Source: QHWT01 sp963755695 (GTDB lineage Bacteria > Acidobacteriota > Vicinamibacteria > Vicinamibacterales > 2-12-FULL-66-21). From it: DNA of 64,000 bases. A program made the position numbers and the translations under genes. Position 1 is the first letter of the stretch. Each line of letters starts with the position of its first letter. This document shows, piece after piece, positions 45,417-55,973 of the stretch. The notes under the pieces are model-generated. The model made no database searches. It worked only from the letters and a program-made list of their open reading frames with translations, and had not been told where the DNA came from. Location of the stretch: positions 744,001 to 808,000 of the forward strand of contig CAVWLB010000008.1 in assembly GCA_963755695.1 (NCBI GenBank), given 5' to 3'.

Positions 45417-46362
45417 ATGGAGACGAACACCATCAGAACAGCCGGGCATCTGAGCTATGTTCAGGCTCTGGCGGTCGCCTGCGCCCTCACGATGCTGTCG
45501 GGATGCGCGATGGTCAAACGCAGGGCCGTCGGCATGGTTGCCAGCACGCTCGCCTCCAGTGGCGACGTGTTCACGCGCGACGACGATCTCGAGCTGGTCG
45601 GCCAGGCCATTCCCTTCGGCCTCAAGCTCTACGAGTCGCTTCTCGAATCGGCCCCGAAGAACAAGGATCTGTTGATCGCTACCTGCAGCAACTTCACGCA
45701 GTACGGACTCGCTTATGTCGAGACCGAAGCGCTGGAACTCGGCGAGGCACAGCACCACGACGAGGTCGCGCACCTCAACGCCCGTGCCCTGAAGTTGTAT
45801 CTTCGCGCGCGCGGATACTGCCTCCGTGCGATGGAGGTGCGGTTCCCGGGGATCGGGCCGAAGCTGTTGACCGATCCGGTCCCGGCGCTCACGGCGGCGC
45901 GCAAAGTCCGATGTGCCGCTGCTCTATTGGACGGCTGCGTCGTGGGGATCGGCGATCGGCCTTGGCGTGGACAAGCCGGAGCTCGTTATCGACATGCCCG
46001 CCGTCCGCGCGCTGGCCGACCGCGCGCTCGCGCTGGATCCCTCGTGGGGAAACGGCACCCTGCACGAGATGTTCATCTCGCTCGACAGCCTGCCGGAGGC
46101 GCTCGGCGGATCGCCCGCGCGGGCGCGCGAGCATTTCGCACGCGCCGTCGAACTCCAGGGCGGCCGTTCGCCTGGTCCGTATGTCGCGCTGGCCGTCGGC
46201 GTCGCGATGCCCGCGCAGGATCGCGCCGAGTTCGAGTCGTTGCTGAAGAAGGCGCTCGCGATCGATCCGGAACAGGATCCACACAACCGCCTCGTCACGC
46301 TCGTGCAGCAGCGCCGCGCGCGCGCGCTGCTCGATCACATCGATACGATGTTCACGAAATGA
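45417..46362 (+). CDS. TRAP transporter T-component (TatT-like TPR lipoprotein), one +1 frameshift
   Basis: About 314 residues. A lipoprotein signal ends in LTMLSGCA. The body is helical with TPR-like packing and the family landmarks FGLKLYESLLESAPKNKDLL, PLLYWTAASWGSAIGL and HEMFISLDSLPEALGGS. An extra A in the run at 45902-45905 breaks the frame; removal restores ARKSDVPLLYW. TatT proteins work in the periplasm next to a DctP-type binding protein, as in Treponema. ATG at 45417 is preferred for its AGGAAG site. First gene of the TRAP cluster. Confidence 0.85.
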
Positions 46363-46368
46363 GGATAA

Positions 46369-47390
46369 ATGTCCGTGCGAATGCGACGCTCGATTGCGAT
46401 CGTGCGTCCTGGCCTGCGCCACGCTCTCGGCCGCAACCGACATCAGGCTGGCGACCCTCGTCCCCGCCAACACCTCGTGGCACAAGGCGCTGCTCGAAAT
46501 GGGCAACACGTGGAACAAGGACACCGCGGGGCGCGTGACGCTGACGGTGTATCCAGGCGGGACGCAGGGAGACGAGTCGACGACGCTCAAAAAAATGCAG
46601 AACGACGTCCTGCAGGCATCGTTCCTGACGGCGGTCGGCCTCGCGGAGCTCGATGAGGCGTTCAACGTGTTCGGGAATGCCGTTCTTCGTCGAGACGTCA
46701 GAGGAAGAAGCGGCCATTGAGAAGAAACTGACGCCGATGCTCGAGCAGCGGCTGCAGGCGAAGGGGCTGCATCTGCTCGGCTGGGGGACGGCCGGATGGG
46801 TGCAGCTCTTCTCGAAGAAGCCGCTGCGCACGCTGGCCGACGTGAAGAACGCGAAGCTCTTCGCCTCGAAGGGGGACGACAAATGGGTCAGCTGGTACGT
46901 CTCGAACGGATTCCATCCCGTTGCGCTGCTGCCAGCCGACATCCCGACGCAGTTGAAGCTCTCGACAGGACTCATCGACACCGCGCCGAACCCGCCGTAC
47001 CTCGCGCTCTCGCTGCAGATCTTCCGTGACGCCAAGTACATGCTCGACGTCCACATCGCGCCGCTCGTCGCCGGACTCATCGTGACGAACACCGCCTGGA
47101 ATCGCATCACGCCGGACGATCGCACGAAGCTGACCGCCGCCGCGCAGGCGCTCGAGCAGCGCGTGCGCGCCGAAGCGCCGGTTCAGGACGCCGAGTCGAT
47201 CAAGCAGATGCAGGCGCGCGGCCTCCAGGTCATCACGCTCGATCCGAAAGCGGCCGCGGAGTTCCGCGCCGCTGCGACTGAACTGACCACGACGATGCGC
47301 GGAAGCATGGTGCCTGCCGACATCTACGATGCGGCGGTGCAGGAGCGCGATGCGTTCCGCAAATCGCACGGCCAGTTAGCGCCCGGCTGA
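46369..47390 (+). CDS. TRAP transporter substrate-binding protein (DctP family), two +1 frameshifts
   Basis: Periplasmic solute receptor. After a short signal (IAIVVLACATLSAATD once repaired) come IRLATLVPANTSWHKALLEMG, the KMQNDVLQASFLTAVGL region and ALLPADIPTQLKLSTGLIDTA, typical of the DctP fold, then VTNTAWNRITPDDR. Extra bases near 46405 and 46676 are removed to give about 339 residues. It starts 6 bp after the TatT gene and is followed by the membrane subunit. Ligand not predictable. Confidence 0.85.
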
Positions 47391-49204
47391 CCGCGCTCGC
47401 AGCGCAGTTCGAGAACCGCGTCGCGAGCCTGACGCTCGCCGGCATCATGCTGCTGCCGCTCGCCGAGATTGCCTCGCGGCGCTTCCTGCACGCGGCGATT
47501 CCCGGGTCGGCTGCGATCGTGTCGGTGCTGACGCTGTGGCTCGGGATGCTCGGGGCGGCCGATCGCGGCGCGCGACGGCAAGCTGCTGACGCTCGCCACC
47601 GGCGAGTTCCTGCCGAAGGGGCGGATCGGCGCGGCCGCGCATCGTCCTGGCCGGCACCGTCGGCGGCGCTGATCGCGACCGTCCTCTGCCTCGCCGGCAT
47701 CGCGCTCGTCGCGAGCGATCGTACCGGCGGGCACGATGCTCAGCGCCGCGATGCCGGTCTGGGTCGCGGATCTCGCGCTGCCGATCGGCTTCGCACTGAT
47801 CGCGCTCCGGCTCGCGTGGCGCGCGTCACCGACGCGGACGGGACGCGTCATCGCACTGCTTGGCATCGCCGCCGGCATCGCTCATCAACCAGGTGCACGG
47901 GTCGTTCGCAGGGTATGCGTTGGCCCCCTGGCTCATCCTCGTGCTGCTGGCGGGCGTGGCGGGTGCGCCAATCTTCGCGCTGCTCGGCGGCATCGCGCTC
48001 TTCGCCTCGCTCACGCTCGGCAATCCGCCGGTCGTGCTCCCGATGATGGCGTACCAGGAGCTGACGACCTCCACGGGGGTGGCCGCGATTCCGCTGTTCA
48101 CGCTCGCCGGGTTCCTGCTCGCTGAAGGGCGATCGTCGGAGCGGCTGCTGCGCGTGTTCCGCGCCTGGTTCGGCTGGGCGCCCGGCGGGACGGCGATCGC
48201 CGCCGCCACGCTGTGCGCGTTCTTCACGCTGTTCACCGGCGGATCTGGCGTCACCATCCTCGTGCTCGGCGGGTCTGCTGCTGCCGGCGCTGATGGCAAG
48301 CGGTTATCGCGAGCGATTCTCGATCGGCCTGCTCACCGCATCGGGCTCGCTCGGCCTGCTCTTTCCGCTTTCTCTGCCGCTGATGCTCTACGGCATCGTC
48401 TCGCAGAAGGCATCGATCGAAGATCTCTTCATCGGTGGGTTGCTCCCCGGCCTGCTGATGCTCGCGCTGCTCGCGTCGCTGGGCGTCCGCGAGGGAATCC
48501 GGACCGACGCCGAGCGCACGCCGTTCCGGATCTCGGAGGCGCTGAGCGCGTTGTGGGAGGCGAAGTGGGAGCTGCATGCTGCCCGTCTTCGTCGTCGGAG
48601 CGTTCATCGGCGGCGTGGCCACGCTCGTCGAGTCGGCGCCGATCGCGGCGCTCTACACGGTGATCGTGCAGCGATACGTCAACCGGGACCTGCCGTCGTG
48701 GAAGGACGTCTTCCGCGTGGCCGCCGACTGCATCGCACTGGTCGGCGGCGTCCTGCTGATCCTGGCGGTCGCTGCCGGCGCTGACCGACTATCTGGTCTT
48801 CGCGCAGATCCCGACGAAGCTCGTCGAGTGGACGCAGGCGCACGTGCACTCGCGCCTGGTGTTCCTGCTGTTCCTGAACGTGTTCCTGCTGGCGGTCGGC
48901 ACGCTGATGGACATCTTCTCCGCCATCGTCGTCGTCGTGCCGCTGATCCTGCCGCTGGCCGACATCTACGGCATCGATTACGTACACCTCGGCATCATCT
49001 TCATCGCCAACCTCGAGCTCGGATTTCTGCATCCGCCGCTCGGACTGAACCTGCTGCTCGCCTCGCGTGAGGTTCAAGAAGCCGGTGCTCGAGGTCACAT
49101 GGGCGACGCTGCCGATGCTCGGCATCCTCGCGATCGGCGTGCTGCTGATCACCTACGTGCCATGGCTGACGCTGGGGATCCTCCGGTGGATGGGGAGGCT
49201 GTAG
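47387..49204 (+). CDS. Fused TRAP transporter membrane protein DctQM, nine +1 frameshifts
   Basis: Small (DctQ) and large (DctM) TRAP permease subunits in one chain of about 600 residues once repaired. The Q part includes VLTLWLGMLGAA and ARDGKLLTLATGEFLP; the M part has PIFALLGGIALFASL, GVAAIPLFTLAGFLLAEG, LFTGGSGVTILVLGG and LFLNVFLLAVGTLMDIFSAIVVVVPLILP. Extra bases lie near 47561, 47640, 47665, 47716, 47880, 48274, 48575, 48777 and 49069. After removal Q and M read through without a stop. The start is uncertain; no good codon precedes LTALAAQFENR, so I place it at the overlap with DctP. Confidence 0.78.
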
Positions 49205-49525
49205 TCTGCACTGCTTGCGGACGTTCTTCATGCTCGTCCGCCTGCCGCTACCCTCGACCCAATGACAACTCTGCGTGAAGGGGTGACGGTCGGTCCTGGT
49301 ACTCCCGAAAGCGTTTCCACGTAACGTCAGGCGCTACGCGACGGCAGCGTCGAAACTGAACCCGGCGAAGATGACGCTGCCGGAGCAGCCGGCCGAACCG
49401 CTCGTAGTGGACGGGCGGCGCTGACTCGAGCCGGCACTGAGCCGTTCTTTCGTCCCAGCACGCCTTACTCCCCGAACGATCGTCCCAGACGATCACCGTT
49501 ACCACTTACCTCGAGGGGGAGAACC
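49205..49525. other. Non-coding gap after TRAP cluster
   Basis: About 320 bp. A short plus-strand segment at about 49341-49424 could encode KLNPAKMTLPEQPAEPLVVDGRR and a stop, perhaps another gene tail relic, but it is too short to identify. Nothing else is seen. Confidence 0.45.
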
Positions 49526-50077
49526 ATGTCCCGCACATTTGCATGTCTCTCGGCGCTCGTGATCGCCATCGCTGGTGCGCCGGCCACCATCTCGGCGCAG
49601 ACCGGATCCGGCGACATCGCCGGCAGTTATGCCTTCCTGCACGACTCCGATCTCAACTTTCCGTCCGGCTGGGTGATCGCCGCCACGCGCAACCTCACGC
49701 CGAGGGTCGGCATCGTCGGGGAAGTCGGCGGCAACTACGGCAGCCTCGACGTGCTCAATCTGCGCCAGCACTCGTTCCTCGGCGGTGTGAAGTTCCAGGC
49801 GCCGAATGCCTCGGCGGTGACGCCGTTCGCGCAGGTGCTCGCCGGCACGACGCTGCTCGGGGCGAGCGTTGAGGGGAACAGCGACAGCTGGTTCGTGTAC
49901 GCCGTGCAGCCGGGAGGCGGGGTCGACATCGCGGTCTCGCCGACCGTGCGCGTCCGCATCCAGGGGGACTACCGCTACAACCGGCGCGACGGGCTTGGCT
50001 TCAACCAGTTCCGTTTCGCATCCGGCGTCGTCTATGGATTCGGCGGCAACGCCAGCAAACAGCAGCGGACCAAATAG
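49526..50077 (+). CDS. Small outer-membrane beta-barrel protein (OmpA/OmpX-like)
   Basis: 183 residues with signal peptide (LSALVIAIAGAPATISAQ). The rest alternates hydrophobic and polar residues with strand-like segments (SYAFLHDSDLNFPSGWVIAA, VRIQGDYRYNRRDGLGFNQFRFASGVVYGFG), consistent with an eight-stranded barrel. A strong GAGGGGGAG ribosome site precedes the ATG. Family unknown; the last strand does not end at an aromatic residue because a short basic tail follows. Confidence 0.75.
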   Translation: MSRTFACLSALVIAIAGAPATISAQTGSGDIAGSYAFLHDSDLNFPSGWVIAATRNLTPRVGIVGEVGGNYGSLDVLNLRQHSFLGGVKFQAPNASAVTPFAQVLAGTTLLGASVEGNSDSWFVYAVQPGGGVDIAVSPTVRVRIQGDYRYNRRDGLGFNQFRFASGVVYGFGGNASKQQRTK

Positions 50078-50181
50078 CTCGACGAGTCAGTGGCGGCAGC
50101 GCGATGGAAGATCACGCTGCCGTCCATGGCCATCTCGCCTGGCTTCATCGACTGGCGGTGGAACGCGACCAATCGTCCGGC

Positions 50182-50304
50182 TCACTTGGCGCCGAAGCAA
50201 TAAACGGAGCTGCGCGTCCGAACGTAGATTCGCCCGCCACTGAGAGCGGGTGGGGAGTGAATTTCCTCACCGAGGTCCAGGAAATTGAGGCCATTGGCGC
50301 CCGG
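50182..50304 (-). pseudogene. Relic: C-terminal end of a PQQ-type beta-propeller protein
   Basis: On the minus strand the frame ends LDLGEEIHSPPALSGGRIYVRTRSSVYCFGAK and stop. The pattern SSPAxxxGRIYVRTRxxLYCI is the usual final blade of PQQ-like/BamB-like propeller proteins. Upstream of about 40 residues there is no similarity, so only a tail survives. Confidence 0.55.
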
Positions 50305-50451
50305 AGGCAGCAATTGCTGGTTCCGCCCCCTGAAAGCGCGGCATTCTGTCACAGGGGTTTCGCAGCCGCCAAGACAGATCCGGTCGAGTTTAGACTTTGA
50401 CCCACGCCTGGTGACCCAGCGCAGGTGCGCTCGTCCGGCGGGAGCAGCTTT

Positions 50452-52911
50452 ATGAACTCTGTCATCCGGGACCTGCGCTATGGGCTCCGCGCCTGCCATC
50501 GGAGTCCTGGCTTCACGCTAGTCGCCGTCCTGACGCTGGCGGTTGGCATTGGCGCCAGTACGGCCATCTTTTCCCTGGTCGACGCGGTGCTTCTGACCCC
50601 GCTCCCTTTTCCGGACCCGTCTCGCCTCGTGCTCTTCATGACGACGGCGCCCGAAGGTGATTACGCGTTTGCGTCTCAGGCGAAATTCAACGCGTGGCGA
50701 ACACTCACCTCAACCTTCGAGGACATCGCTGCGTTTGACGTGACCCTGCTCAATAGTCCTGTCGACGATCAGTTCGAACGCCTGACGGTAGGTACGGTCA
50801 GCGCGAACTTCTTCGCGCTGTTCGGCGCCCGTACGCAGGCAGGGCGGGCCTTCTCGGAAAGCGAGGATGCGCCAGGCGGGACCAAGGTCGCTGTGATCAG
50901 CGACGCCTTCTGGACGCGACGGTTTCAGCGTGGAACCGTCATCGGACGCACGGTGCGTCTGGGTGACCAGTCGCACACCATCGTTGGCATCCTGGAATCG
51001 ACGTTCGAAGCCGCGATCATCACGAACCGGCACGATAGCGGCCCAGACGTCTACGTGCCGCTGCAGATTGATCCAGCGAGCACGGATCGCACCGCTAATC
51101 TCTACGTTGGCGGGCGGGTTCGTCCGTCGGTGTCGTTGGCCGAAGCCCGGTGGCGTGTGGCCGCCGCGGCGGCCGACCTCAGACTCAGGTTTCCGACGTA
51201 CATACGGCCCGGTGACGGTGCAACGATCCAGGCGTACCAAACGCTGTTGCGACGGAGCGATCGCGGCCCACTCCTCTTGCTGACTGGCGCCGTCAGCCTC
51301 GTGCTGTTGATCGCGTGTACGAATCTCGCGAATCTGCTGCTCGCTCGGGGAGTGGCCCGGAGGCGGGAAATCGCTGTGCGCGCCGCGCTGGGCGCCACTC
51401 GACGTCGACTGGCTCAACAACTGTTGATGGAGAGTCTGTTGCTCGGCGGCGTCGGTGGAGCCGCGGGGCTCGTCGTCGCCCGAACGGCGATTCGCGTCGC
51501 CGTTGCCCTGGCAGGCCCAACCATCATCCGCGTCGGCCTCACGAATGAAGGCGCTCCGATGCACCTGCGGGTCGTGATCTTCACGATCGCGACGACCTTG
51601 GTGGCGGTGCTCGTCTTTGGACTCGTCCCGGCGCTGACCGGATCACGCGTCGATCTCACTGGCCGCATGAATGACGCAGACAGCTTCCGCGGATCGGGGC
51701 GTCACCTGCGTCGGCTGGGGGGACTGCTCACGGCGGTGGAACTGGCGATGGCGGTCGTGCTCCTGACGGACTCCGCCCTCTTCATTCGGACCGTTGCGAA
51801 TTTCGAAGGACTTCCGATGGGCTTCCAGACCCGAGGCGTACTGGCCGTGCAGGTAGCGCGTGACCCGCTCAATCACGGCAGCGCCGCGCTTGCCCGAACG
51901 ATCCGCACCGGACAAGAACAACTGCGGGCGATTCCGGGCGTCCTCGCCGCGACGGTCAGTTGGGGCCTGCCGGTCGATGCCGGCGATAACTCCCTGCGGT
52001 ACGTCGTTGAAGGCCAACCGCTCGACGGCCTCTACCACGGCATGGGACTGTGGCGGCCGGTCGCGCCAGCGTACTTCGAGGCGTTGACGATTCCCGTGCT
52101 GCGTGGGCGAACGTTCACCGACCTCGACTCGCTGGACGCGCCACGCGTCGTGATCATCAACCAGGCGATGGCAGACAGGTGGTGGCCTCACGGTGATCCG
52201 ATCGGGGAACGGCTGACGCTAGGGAGGGGCATAGGTGGCATCTGGGAGGAACCGTCCCGCGAGATTGTCGGCGTCGTCGGTAACGTACGCGACGCGGCCG
52301 CTGATCGAGATCCAGAACCGACCAGCTACCTCCCGATCGCGCAACTATCGGACGGCGTCTCGACCCTGATGGATGAAGTGACCTGGCTCGTGAAGACCCG
52401 GAATCTTTCCGGAGCGCTTCGAGCGCGCATCGAACGAACCGTTCAGCAGGCGAGCGGCAGCATGTCCGTCACCACTGCGCGGTCGCTGGAGACGATCAAG
52501 CCGCAAGCGGCCGCGCGGGCGGCGCTGCGTATGTGGCTCATGAGCGTCTTTGCCGGCGTGGCTCTCCTGCTCGCCGCCATCGGGGTCTATGGGGTGATGT
52601 CGCACGCGGTCCGTCAACGCACGCGCGAGATCGGGATTCGGATCGCGATCGGCGCAGAACCGCGACACGTGACGCGGTTGGTTGTCCTCACCAGCCTGAG
52701 GTATTCCTTCCTGGGCATTGTCGCTGGAGTTGCGTGCGCCGTCGGCGAGGGACGCCTGCTGACGGCGTTCCTGTTCGGCGTTACGCCCTGGGATCCGATG
52801 GCGTTGTCCACCGTGGTCATCCTGCTGTCATTCACAGCGGTGGTCTCCGCGTGGCTTCCTGCACGATCCGCCGCGCGCGTCGATCCTGTCGTTGCGCTCC
52901 GGCCGGAATAG
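50452..52911 (+). CDS. ADOP-type ABC transporter permease
   Basis: 819 residues, intact. First helix FTLVAVLTLAVGIGASTAIFSLVD, periplasmic domain (DAFWTRRFQRGTVIGRTV), FtsX core LLLLTGAVSLVLLIACTNLANLLLARG, second periplasmic domain and final helices (GVALLLAAIGVYGVMSHAVRQRTREIGIRIAIG, end VDPVVALRPE). ATG at 50452 follows GGGAGC. Like the other three family members here it has no ATPase neighbour. Confidence 0.93.
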   Translation: MNSVIRDLRYGLRACHRSPGFTLVAVLTLAVGIGASTAIFSLVDAVLLTPLPFPDPSRLVLFMTTAPEGDYAFASQAKFNAWRTLTSTFEDIAAFDVTLLNSPVDDQFERLTVGTVSANFFALFGARTQAGRAFSESEDAPGGTKVAVISDAFWTRRFQRGTVIGRTVRLGDQSHTIVGILESTFEAAIITNRHDSGPDVYVPLQIDPASTDRTANLYVGGRVRPSVSLAEARWRVAAAAADLRLRFPTYIRPGDGATIQAYQTLLRRSDRGPLLLLTGAVSLVLLIACTNLANLLLARGVARRREIAVRAALGATRRRLAQQLLMESLLLGGVGGAAGLVVARTAIRVAVALAGPTIIRVGLTNEGAPMHLRVVIFTIATTLVAVLVFGLVPALTGSRVDLTGRMNDADSFRGSGRHLRRLGGLLTAVELAMAVVLLTDSALFIRTVANFEGLPMGFQTRGVLAVQVARDPLNHGSAALARTIRTGQEQLRAIPGVLAATVSWGLPVDAGDNSLRYVVEGQPLDGLYHGMGLWRPVAPAYFEALTIPVLRGRTFTDLDSLDAPRVVIINQAMADRWWPHGDPIGERLTLGRGIGGIWEEPSREIVGVVGNVRDAAADRDPEPTSYLPIAQLSDGVSTLMDEVTWLVKTRNLSGALRARIERTVQQASGSMSVTTARSLETIKPQAAARAALRMWLMSVFAGVALLLAAIGVYGVMSHAVRQRTREIGIRIAIGAEPRHVTRLVVLTSLRYSFLGIVAGVACAVGEGRLLTAFLFGVTPWDPMALSTVVILLSFTAVVSAWLPARSAARVDPVVALRPE

Positions 52912-53121
52912 CCGGGACGGGATCTCGGTCCAACGAGACAGGTGGGTTTAACGTGACGATTCAGCGCAGTGCCCAGCAGTGTGCCCATCCAAAGGCGGAG
53001 AAGCGGTCAACTCGATGCGCCAAACTCGTTGTCAGTTCGAAGCTTGGCGAGCAGAGAATAGCCGCCCGAAAGGACTGTTTCAGGCGATCGGCGGCAGTTC
53101 GAGCACGATAAGATCCGCCAC

Positions 53122-53983
53122 ATGTCCAATGCCGCCGTTCGCCTGCGAGCGCTGCTCGATCGTCCTGGCATTCTGCTCATGCCCGGCTGTCACGATGCGA
53201 TCTCGGCGCGTCTCATCGAGGAAGCCGGGTTCGAGATCGGCTTCATGAGCGGCTTTGCCGTCTCTGCCGGCAGACTCGGGATGCCTGATACAGGGCTCAT
53301 CTCGTATGCGGAGCTGGTCGATCAGGGACAGAACATCTGCCGTGCCGTGTCCATTCCCATGATCGGTGACGGCGACACCGGCTTCGGCAGCGCGCAGAAC
53401 ATCAAGCGGACGGTACACGGGTACCGCGCGGCCGGGTTTGCCTCGATCATGCTCGAGGATCAGGTCGCGCCGAAGCGATGCGGCCATACCGAAGGCAAAG
53501 CGGTCGTTGGTCGAGACGAAGCACTCATGCGCGTGCGCGCCGCGGTGGACGCGCGCGATGATGGCGGCGAGGACATTCTGATCATGGCGCGCACCGATGC
53601 GCGTGCCTGCATCTCGCTGGAGGAAGCCATCATTCGCTGCCGGTTGTTCCGCGGGATTGGCGCCGACATCACGTTCCTCGAGGCGCCGCTCGACGAGGAT
53701 GAGATGCGGCAGCTACTGCAGCGAAGTCGGCGGCCCGAAGATGGCCAACCTGATCGAAGGCGGCAAGACGCCGATTCCCGACTTATCGCAGCTGGAAGCG
53801 ATCGGCTACAAGATCGCCGTGTTTCCACTGACGCTCTTGAACGTCTCGATCCACGCGATGCGTGACGCGTTGCGCAGTCTGAAGGCGGGTGAACGGCCTT
53901 CGACCGTCATGGACTTCGAACAGTTGAAGCAGGCGGTGGGTTTCCCCGCGTACTACGCCGAAGAGGCGCGCTACAAGGTCTGA
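53122..53983 (+). CDS. Isocitrate lyase/PEP mutase-family enzyme, one +1 frameshift
   Basis: About 286 residues after repair. Landmarks of the superfamily are MPGCHDAISARLIEEAGF, the metal-binding GDGDTGFGSAQN, MLEDQVAPKRCGH with the catalytic Cys in the KRCGH loop, IMARTDARA and GGPKMANLIEGGKTP. Members include methylisocitrate lyase, oxaloacetate decarboxylase and carboxyphosphonoenolpyruvate mutase-like enzymes; the exact reaction is unclear. An extra C near 53721 separates LLQ from EVGGPKMANL. Confidence 0.85.
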
Positions 53984-53992
53984 TCCAACCAG

Positions 53993-54364
53993 TCACCGCT
54001 GCTGCCGCACGCCCCCCGGACCAAAGTGCCGGGCGAGATACGCAACCAGCGCGGCCTGATCCTCATCCTGGATCTGGGTACCCCACCTGCGCATCTGCGT
54101 AACTGTTCGACCCCACGCCGCCGCGTCTTTCCGCTGTTGAACTATCAGGGCGGCGCCGTGGCACAGCAGGCATCGATCGGTCACCAGCGTCTTCGCTGAA
54201 CCTTCAGGCAGCGCCGCAATCTCGGCAGCTTCTGCCGAGCGGACGATCGCCTGCAATCCTGCATCTGGATCGACCTTGCCGTTGACATCAGCGGTTCGAC
54301 AACCCGGCGCAAGCAACGCTCCGAGAACCGTCGACGCGATCGCGGCCGCAGCGTCAGCTCGCAT
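53993..54364 (-). CDS. Monoheme cytochrome c subunit of sulfite dehydrogenase (SorB-like)
   Basis: About 123 residues. A signal peptide with a possible lipobox (VLGALLAPGC) precedes one heme c site, CLLCH, with an axial Met candidate in QMRRWGTQI. It starts inside the end of the sulfite-oxidase-like gene (11-bp overlap) and is thus the co-translated electron acceptor of that enzyme, as in SorAB systems. Function inferred from synteny and the heme motif. Confidence 0.82.
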   Translation of the reverse strand: MRADAAAAIASTVLGALLAPGCRTADVNGKVDPDAGLQAIVRSAEAAEIAALPEGSAKTLVTDRCLLCHGAALIVQQRKDAAAWGRTVTQMRRWGTQIQDEDQAALVAYLARHFGPGGVRQQR

Positions 54365-55517
54365 CGATCCGCACCCGGTGAATCGAGTTGTTACCATAGC
54401 CGCCAGGGTTCGGAGTCGCTTGTTCGGGCTGCGTGTGTCCCGCGGTGTCGGTGGCACGAGCGTGCACGTGATGCTCGCCGGCTAGCTGGATCGGCGCGTC
54501 CGTCTGCCATAGCCGCCACGTACCTGGGCGCGGTTCGCTTGTGAAGCGTACCGGCTGCCAGGCTCGTCCACCGTCGCTGGAGATCTCAACCCGCTCGACG
54601 GTTCCTGTCCCGGTCCACGCAACCCCGGTCACGCGCGTGGTCCCGACGGATACTCGCTCGCCGTCGCGCGGCGCAGTAATCAGCGACTTTACGCGCATCA
54701 GATCGACGGCGGTTCCGTCCGCGTACCGGTACCCTCGCGCCATGAAGTGGTTGTCAGACTCGATCGCGCGCGCGTGCACGTGCGTCAGCCACTTCGTCGA
54801 CGCCATACCGTACCATCGCGGGACGACGAGGCGTAGCGGCCCGCCGTGCAGGAGCGGCAGCGGCCGGCCGTTCATCTCATAGGCGACCAGCGCATCGCCG
54901 AGCGCGGTTTCGCGCGGAATGCTCCGGAGGAACTTCGGTGTCGCGGGCGCTGGGCCGCGATCGGCAGCTTCCATCCAGAAGTGCAGTGCCGACTCCTGCA
55001 CGCCGGCGCGTTCGAGCAGAGCGGCAAGCGGTACGCCGGTCCACGTCGCATTGCTCACGGCCCCGAATCCCCACTGCACGCCTGAAGTCGCCGGCAGCTC
55101 GAGACGGCCGCGACCGTTGCCGGCGCACTCGATCGTCGCGCTTCGATGCTCGGCGCGCATGCGCCGGATGTCGTCGAGCCGCAACGTGACCGGTCGTGCC
55201 ACTTCGCCGTCGATCGTCAGAGTCCAAGGCGTTGACACTTCGGTCGGCAATGCAAGATGGCTGCGGACGAAGAAGAGATCGCTGCTCGTCTCGAGCGTCT
55301 TCAGCGCCCCGATTGGCGACTCCGCGTCGAGCGGCCGGGCGTTGCGGACGATCAGTCTAAGCTCCTCTGTAACGCGTTGAGCGTCGGACTGAGCCGCGGC
55401 GAATAGAAGCTCAGCGCGTGCCGCTGGCCGCAGCAGCGTGCCGGCGGCGGCCATGGCAAGCGTAAGCGCTTCGCGACGGCTGATGGATCGATCGTGCATG
55501 GGTTTGAAGTTTGCCAT
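54354..55517 (-). CDS. Molybdopterin-dependent sulfite dehydrogenase (SorA/sulfite oxidase family)
   Basis: 387 residues. A Tat signal is present (SISRREALTLAMAAAGTLLRPAARA), so it is exported folded. The molybdenum-ligand region is ATIECAGNGRGRL with the conserved Cys, followed by GAVSNATWTGVPLAALLE and a C-terminal Mo-co dimerisation domain (VTGVAWTGTGTVERVEISSDGGRAW). The enzyme should oxidise sulfite or a related substrate in the periplasm and pass electrons to the cytochrome encoded downstream. Start at 55517; ATG at 55499 is also possible. Confidence 0.88.
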   Translation of the reverse strand: MANFKPMHDRSISRREALTLAMAAAGTLLRPAARAELLFAAAQSDAQRVTEELRLIVRNARPLDAESPIGALKTLETSSDLFFVRSHLALPTEVSTPWTLTIDGEVARPVTLRLDDIRRMRAEHRSATIECAGNGRGRLELPATSGVQWGFGAVSNATWTGVPLAALLERAGVQESALHFWMEAADRGPAPATPKFLRSIPRETALGDALVAYEMNGRPLPLLHGGPLRLVVPRWYGMASTKWLTHVHARAIESDNHFMARGYRYADGTAVDLMRVKSLITAPRDGERVSVGTTRVTGVAWTGTGTVERVEISSDGGRAWQPVRFTSEPRPGTWRLWQTDAPIQLAGEHHVHARATDTAGHTQPEQATPNPGGYGNNSIHRVRIDAS

Positions 55518-55694
55518 GCATTCTCATTCGTCGATCAAAGAGTTTCACCGGACAAAGGAGTGCGGCAAGGATGCCGGACGGACGGAGCGCCGGCTGACGC
55601 TCATGCTTCGGGGCCCCCGGTAACAATTTCGACAGCGATACGGCTTGCGCCCGCACTACCGGATCGCGCACGATGAGGGCGATTTGGAGGTTCT

Positions 55695-55886
55695 ATGGCG
55701 AAGGCCCGGCGCACCACTCATCGCAGCAGCAAGGGCAAGAAGCTCTACGCCGTCCGTACCGTGAGCGGACGCTTCAAGGACATCCAGACGTACGAGCGCG
55801 CCCACCGCGCGGATCTGGCGAAGACGTCGAAGGCCGAGAAGCCAGCCCGCAAGAAGGCGGGACGCAAGACCGCGAAGAAGCGCTGA
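55695..55886 (+). CDS. Small basic Lys/Arg-rich protein, function unknown
   Basis: 63 residues. A GGAGG ribosome site lies six bases before the ATG and a strong terminator follows, so this is a real short gene. The middle (KLYAVRTVSGRFKDIQTYERAHRADL) may fold as a small domain; the C-terminal 20 residues (EKPARKKAGRKTAKKR) resemble histone H1-like or ribosomal-protein tails and suggest nucleic-acid binding. I do not recognise a family. Confidence 0.78.
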   Translation: MAKARRTTHRSSKGKKLYAVRTVSGRFKDIQTYERAHRADLAKTSKAEKPARKKAGRKTAKKR

Positions 55887-55973
55887 ATCCAGTTGCGCCC
55901 AAACTTCCGGTGCCGTCTGCGAAATCGGCGAGGCTGAAGGCGGCGGTTTGCTAAGGCTGCTGGGATTCAGAAC

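Noticed and set aside
42587..49204. Programmed +1 frameshifting as an explanation of the many breaks
   Set aside because: The breaks occur at unrelated positions in domains, lack a common slippery site or stop, and hit genes of ordinary families that need no recoding elsewhere; technical insertion is simpler.
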